A stretch of 64,000 nucleotides of DNA from Ligustrum vulgare (taxonomy: Eukaryota > Streptophyta > Magnoliopsida > Lamiales > Oleaceae), in NCBI GenBank assembly GCA_963555705.1, contig OY743174.1, positions 56,256,234-56,320,233 on the forward strand. The letters run 5' to 3'. The position numbers were made by a program, and so were the translations under genes. Under the pieces are notes generated by a model. That model searched no databases and had not been told where the DNA came from. It worked only from the letters and a program-made list of their open reading frames with translations. Positions 59,547 through 64,000 of the stretch are shown here, one piece after another (positions within the stretch are counted from its first letter, which is position 1; each line of letters begins with the position of its first letter).

Positions 59547-60780
59547 TATTAGCGGAAACAAATTTGGACATTCAATATCAGTGAAGAAAACAAGGAAGGA
59601 CAGTGTTAAGAGAATAAATCAAGGGATGGTCATGTATAACTTGCATTATGGAGATTTGCACAAAAATATATGATGGAGGAAATTAAGGAATCATTAAGAT
59701 AAATTGATCAAAGATGATTAATGATTATGATAATGTGTTTAATTTTAGGTATTGTTATTCATTTTTACATATTTAGTTATTGAGTTGTACTATATATTGA
59801 TTTTTCTCAATGAATACAACTCTCATTTCTATAATCTTTAGAATTTCTTCTATTTATCAAAGCAGGTTGCAAGCTTCCGCTTTCGGCGAGCGACCTAGTG
59901 CCGCTCGTCCAGCCAACTTTTTCATTTTCCTTTTCTTCTAGTTTCTTTTCTAAAATATTCGTCCATCAATTTTCTTTCCCTTGTCATCATTTTGTCCTTT
60001 TGAAAAACCATGAATTCCTTTAGCTGCATTCTCGAAAACCCTAGCTCTTGGTCAGCGTTGTAAATTCCTTGTCAATACAAAATCTTCCATCATGGTCTTC
60101 TATCTTAATTATCATGATTTCACTATCCTACACATAATAATTTGATTCTCACTCTTCTCAAGTTATCTTCCATCATATATCATATCAGATCCAGATAATA
60201 AAAATCAATATCTTACCTGCACCAAATTCAAACAACACGGCAACAACAAAAATCCATACAAAAAACAACTTATGAATTCATTGTTTACCAAGAGTTCGAA
60301 TTATTAGAACATTCTCTGAACAAACTCTCAGAGACACAACCTATGTAATATGGGATACACAAAATTCGCAAAAAATAAAAAATAAAAAATAAATGGAAGA
60401 AGAAGAAGTATTCACACCAACATATCTTCACGAGGATGAAGATTAAAAAATATCCATACAATTTTCTTTTTTTTTTTTGGCAACAAACTTTGCCTTCGAC
60501 CCTGACAAAGTTTGGGGGAGGGTATTAGCAGCAACAAATTTGGACATTCAACATCAGTGGAGAAAACAAGGGGAGTGATAGTCATGGATAACTTGCATTA
60601 CGGAGATTTGCACAAAAGTATATGATGAAGGAAATCAAGGAACCATCGAGACAAATTGATGAAGATATGATTAATGATTATGATGCGCTTAATTTTAGGG
60701 ATTATTATTCATTTTTACATATTTATCTTATTGACTTGAACTATATTTTGATAATTTCTCAATTTTAGACTCTCATTTTT
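59547..60780 (+). mobile_element. TRIM-like small LTR element
   Basis: Two direct repeats of roughly 260-300 bp start TATTAGC.G.AACAAATTTGG at 59547 and 60523 and share the following GACATTCAA(T/C)ATCAGTG block and more. The first is followed by ATTTATCAAAGCAGG (59852-59866), a diverged tRNA-Met primer site. The second is preceded by TTTGGGGGAGGG (60511-60522), a polypurine tract. The interior is only about 650 bp without gag-pol, which defines a TRIM. The right repeat loses similarity after about 60779, so its end is truncated or mutated. Confidence 0.7.
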
Positions 60781-61930
60781 TATTATTTTGCCCCCCACTT
60801 TATTAATTCTCTACTAATTTGTCCCCCATAATCTTTTTAATTCATTCTAGCTTTGCCCCTAATTGTTTCCATATAAATATAATATTTGGAATCGAACCAT
60901 AATGACCATAAGATTCGGTTTTTGGTCTACCATTTAGAAAATCATAAACTGCCAAAAAGGTAAGTAATTTTTAACATCAGCAAATTTAACTAGTTATATA
61001 AACTAAAAAGAGGCAAAGAAATAAAAATTGTGTATGGACTTCCAAATTGTATTGATAAACTATGTATGGACTTCCAAATCGTACTGATCTCCAAAAGTTA
61101 CCTTTCCAGCTTTTCTAGATCCCGTTCAGAAAGTTTTGCCGCGCGCACAATAAAACTCGTGGTTTCTGGTACAATTCCGACTTGGAAAGTTTATTTTCGA
61201 TTAATTAAAATACACAATCCTATCTAAGATGCATCTTGAAAAGTTGAGATGAAACTTGGAAGATTAGATGGTTCAACTGAGCGGTCGATCCGGTCATAGG
61301 TTGATGTGGTACCCCTCGGTTGAACACTTCGATTCTTGATTTCTCCGGTTAAATTATAATACCCCGAGCAAGATGACTTAATCATCAAAAAAATATTTTT
61401 ATGCATTCCTAACACATTTTTTTTTAATGTATTCCTAACACATGTTAACAGTATGAAAAGGTACATGCCCAATGGATTAGTTACTTCTCTATAATTTACC
61501 TACCAAGTAATAAAAATGGCAAATTCAGACAAATTTTATGTTTTGATCTAGTAATTATGATATGTTGGCTTGTGAAATGGGGTCCAACATTCCATTGTCT
61601 CTGAGCAGTCGTCTGCAAGTCTTGTTCAATTATGAGATTATCATTCTCATATGGATAACAGTTTTATTCTGAGAAACTCCATTAACAGATAATTTGACAG
61701 GCTAGAACAACAATGAATTTTTAAATAAACACTAGAAATTAATAAATCCCTAGCTTATTATTCAATCTACTTTCACCACAAGGTTCTTTAATTTCCATCA
61801 GTTTGAACTCCAAATTATAGAAAAACTTATACTGGAAAACAATTAATTCGCATTCGATTAATTAGTAAGAAACCCTAAAATATACTAATCCTAAAGATCC
61901 ATAGGATTCATTGTGGATCCAAAACAACAA
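60781..61930. other. Spacer, no gene seen
   Basis: A 34-bp unit containing TATGGACTTCCAAAT.GTA is tandemly duplicated at about 61031-61078. The GC-richer part at 61090-61160 may be retroelement debris. No coding sequence recognised. Confidence 0.4.
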
Positions 61931-62079
61931 TAGAACCATTTGAGTCTTCGATTTGGATTTAGTCTTAGATTTTGTATTTCAAATCTTGTATATCTGGAGA
62001 AGTATGTATTTAGCCAAAATACATGCAATAGAATCTTTTGTATTCGGCTCAATCCTTTTAGTAAAAAATTGGTTTTGGA

Positions 62080-62374
62080 TCTTCCAAATCATTCCCGCAG
62101 GAGATTCGGATCCCTTTTTTCTGATCCTTCGAGAAAAAGATTCATTCTCTTCATAAAAAATAGGAGGTAGAACCAATAAAGATTTCGTTTTCGATTCATC
62201 CCTGGCCTCATTCAAGAATTGTTTTTGATCCAATCCGTAGGAATCAATAGAAAAGGCAAATCCATTATGATACACCAGATCCGGCTCAGTTATTGATAAA
62301 GTGAATAGATCTGTCATTTCTTGAAATCTCTCTTCTGATTCAAAATCGTGGTGTTTCACACGAGTTCTATACAA
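62080..62374 (-). pseudogene. ycf2: Plastid ycf2 fragment, longest copy (NUPT)
   Basis: The minus strand reads [19 protein letters not shown], then [20 protein letters not shown], then [15 protein letters not shown]. This is an uninterrupted stretch of about 90 residues of Ycf2 with only a few changes. Near 62105 the frame shifts while nucleotide similarity continues for some 40 bp. Good preservation suggests a younger transfer than the other two ycf2 pieces. The DNA at 62385-62650 next to it may belong to the same insert, but I could not assign it. Confidence 0.9.
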
Positions 62375-62384
62375 GATATCAAAC

Positions 62385-62934
62385 CTATGAATCTATTTTA
62401 TTTGTGATTTTGTTTGAATCTAGAAAAAATACAGAAATAGACTGGGATGCCACTTCAAATTTGAATGAAGAAATAATTAAAAATATTGTTTTCAGATATC
62501 TCAATTGGTCAAATTCGAAACAAGTGTCTCCGAATGAACGAAAGAAGCACTTTAAGAAATGAATATTAGTGAGATTCTTTCTAGGAGAGAACAAATATTT
62601 TTTCTGATGCGAAGACATAGGAGAAACTACTCTTTTTCATTCTAAATATAATGAAAAGAGATTCCATCATAGTCATATAGTGATAGTGAAGTCTTACCCC
62701 GGATTTCCACAAAAAATCACAGTTTGTTACTGCTCAAGTACTTAAAAGATCTAGTTGTTGTTGAAATGCCTTAAATCATGATACAATTAAATCCTAAACC
62801 ATAACAAGAAACAAATTATTATTACTTAACATAGGTTGTGCAATATATAGTATCAGAATATTAGAGAGGAACTCTATAAACTAGCAGCAGTCGACATACA
62901 ATATAAAGGTGCATATATATGTGCAATTCATTGA
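62385..62934. other. NAC gene 3' flank, possibly with organelle DNA
   Basis: This holds the 3' untranslated side of the minus-strand NAC gene. The part at 62440-62620 has an open plus-strand reading (NEEIIKNIVFRYLNWSNSKQ) that could be plastid-derived, but I cannot name the source. Confidence 0.3.
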
Positions 62935-63621
62935 TTACTTGAAGAGGCTGTAGTCTTTGTTGGCTTCTTGAATAGCATTCCAATCCCATAATCTGTCAGG
63001 CAAGGCGGCTTGAAACGAGCCCTGGATCATGTTAAGAGCTGGAGACTGTGGCTGTTGTGACTGCAAAGTGGAGAAATGGGATAGAAGATTAGGCACGTTA
63101 TTAGGATACTGCTGGTGATCAGGTTCGTGATTAAATGATGCGTGTTGGGAGTAATTCACTAGTTTATGGAGATCATCGATCGAATTATGAGATGAAGAAC
63201 TGGCGAATAAGGTGCTGCAGTTGGGGGCTAAAGAAGAAGAAGAAGTTTGATTTGAATGATGTAACTGCATCATCCTATTTTCTAATTCTATAGGGTTTGG
63301 AGTAGGAATTGGAGTGGACATGGGGACTAATGGATTGATATTATAAGAATTGTGCTTTGAAAGAGCAAGAGAGGTCCCAATATCGGCTGTGCTGCTGCTG
63401 CTTACACTGACGACGTCGGTCATCTTTTCGTCGGTTTGTTGGGACGATACTCCATATGATTGGAAACTTTCCATGGCCTGATCTGTCATCTCCTGCTGTT
63501 TCTTGAGTGTCGATGATTGCGTTCCTCTAGATGATGAACCCCGTGTGGGGAGAGACCGTGGAAGAGAAGGATGATCTTCGACTCCAGCTCTTTTGTAGAC
63601 ACGGCAAAGAGAAATCTCAGC
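62935..63621 (-). CDS. NAC transcription factor, last exon (partial)
   Basis: The exon begins after a TTTTTCAG acceptor and reads AEISLCRVYKRAGVEDHPSL and onward for 228 codons to a stop at 62935. AEISLCRVYKR is subdomain E, the end of the NAC DNA-binding domain. In NAC genes the last intron commonly falls exactly here. The remainder is the activation region, rich in Ser, Gln, His and Asn (for example SSSSTADIGTS), and ends WDWNAIQEANKDYSLFK. The exons for subdomains A-D lie beyond the right edge. The GVEDHPSLPRSLPTR motif recalls the FEZ/ANAC family, but the subgroup is uncertain. Confidence 0.9.
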   Translation of the reverse strand, partial: AEISLCRVYKRAGVEDHPSLPRSLPTRGSSSRGTQSSTLKKQQEMTDQAMESFQSYGVSSQQTDEKMTDVVSVSSSSTADIGTSLALSKHNSYNINPLVPMSTPIPTPNPIELENRMMQLHHSNQTSSSSLAPNCSTLFASSSSHNSIDDLHKLVNYSQHASFNHEPDHQQYPNNVPNLLSHFSTLQSQQPQSPALNMIQGSFQAALPDRLWDWNAIQEANKDYSLFK

Positions 63622-64000
63622 CTGAAAAACATAGTGGAGGAACATAACCTACCAACATACTGTAATAAATGTAGAATAAATTGAAGATTTCGAATGATCT
63701 TCAACGTTGAGTTTCGAATGGACTCAACGAATTGCAATTAATATTAGGTCTTTCAGGAACACAGAATTTAATCATGCATGTTTCTTCAAGTTTCTGCGCT
63801 TACTATTTAAGAACTTCGGCACATAAATACAGAACTTTGTCAGTTGTAAGCAGTCGTTCTTCATGCACCAAATCTATTTTCTTTCCCTCTTTTTCCCAAG
63901 TGCAGACTCCTCCTATTGGGATCTTATTGGGAATTAACAAAAACTGTTTTATTTATAGATCTAACATCCGTTGGTGTATATAATTGGACAAGACCTAATT
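63622..64000 (-). other. NAC gene intron (partial)
   Basis: Sequence upstream (minus strand) of the last NAC exon, presumed intron. No earlier NAC exon is recognisable before the window ends. Confidence 0.6.

Noticed and set aside
62385..62650. Assignment of this block to plastid ycf1 or another plastid gene
   Set aside because: The reading is suggestive, but I could not match it to a specific plastid protein from memory.
1..64000. CRISPR array, bacterial operons, rRNA or tRNA genes
   Set aside because: The repeats present are microsatellites, MITE/LTR ends or palindrome arrays with irregular spacing; no RNA gene structure was found.

Overview
This is nuclear DNA of a flowering plant, most likely a eudicot. 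Evidence: intron-containing genes of land-plant families (STICHEL, Alfin-like PHD, HIPP, NAC), GT-AG introns, strong AT bias, plant-type LTR retrotransposons, Helitrons, several MITE families, and fragments of plastid DNA (ycf2, ycf68). The species cannot be named from sequence alone. I found no rRNA or tRNA genes, CRISPR arrays, operons or bacterial features.

Layout. 1-2.2 kb: AT-rich spacer with a small MITE and a ycf2 plastid fragment. 2.2-8.0 kb: a complete but inactivated Ty3/gypsy chromovirus with both LTRs and a 5-bp target duplication. 8.5-13.2 kb (minus): an intact six-exon STICHEL gene of 1225 codons with an unusual Walker B substitution. 13.2-18.2 kb: MITEs, including a Harbinger element that keeps the end of its transposase, plus a plastid ycf68 segment present twice and two Stowaway elements. 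18.5-24.4 kb (minus): a decayed Ty1/copia-like element with 173-bp LTRs whose interior carries a long array of short palindromes. 24.4-32.7 kb: spacer, microsatellites, an NHL-protein gene fragment and a Helitron 3' end. 32.7-33.9 kb: a three-exon HIPP gene. 35.1-40.6 kb (minus): a four-exon Alfin-like PHD gene with long transposon-filled introns. 43.7-45.7 kb: hAT and CACTA deletion derivatives with perfect target duplications. 46.5-47.8 kb: tandem repeats. 48.7-58.3 kb: a three-level nest, with a Helitron inside a Ty1/copia element inside a Tourist-like MITE. 59.5-60.8 kb: a TRIM-like element. 61.9-62.4 kb: another ycf2 fragment. 62.9 kb to the end: the last exon of a NAC transcription factor (minus).

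Only four host genes look functional, and nothing suggests they act together. STICHEL acts in trichome branching, the Alfin-like protein reads histone H3K4me3, the HIPP is a prenylated metal-binding protein, and the NAC is a transcription factor. The strongest leads are the palindrome array with a conserved core and changing arms (21.9-24.0 kb), the STICHEL Walker B change, and the fully resolvable nested insertion. Splice sites, target duplications and reading frames were worked out by hand. Protein family names come from recognising conserved motifs, not from a database search.
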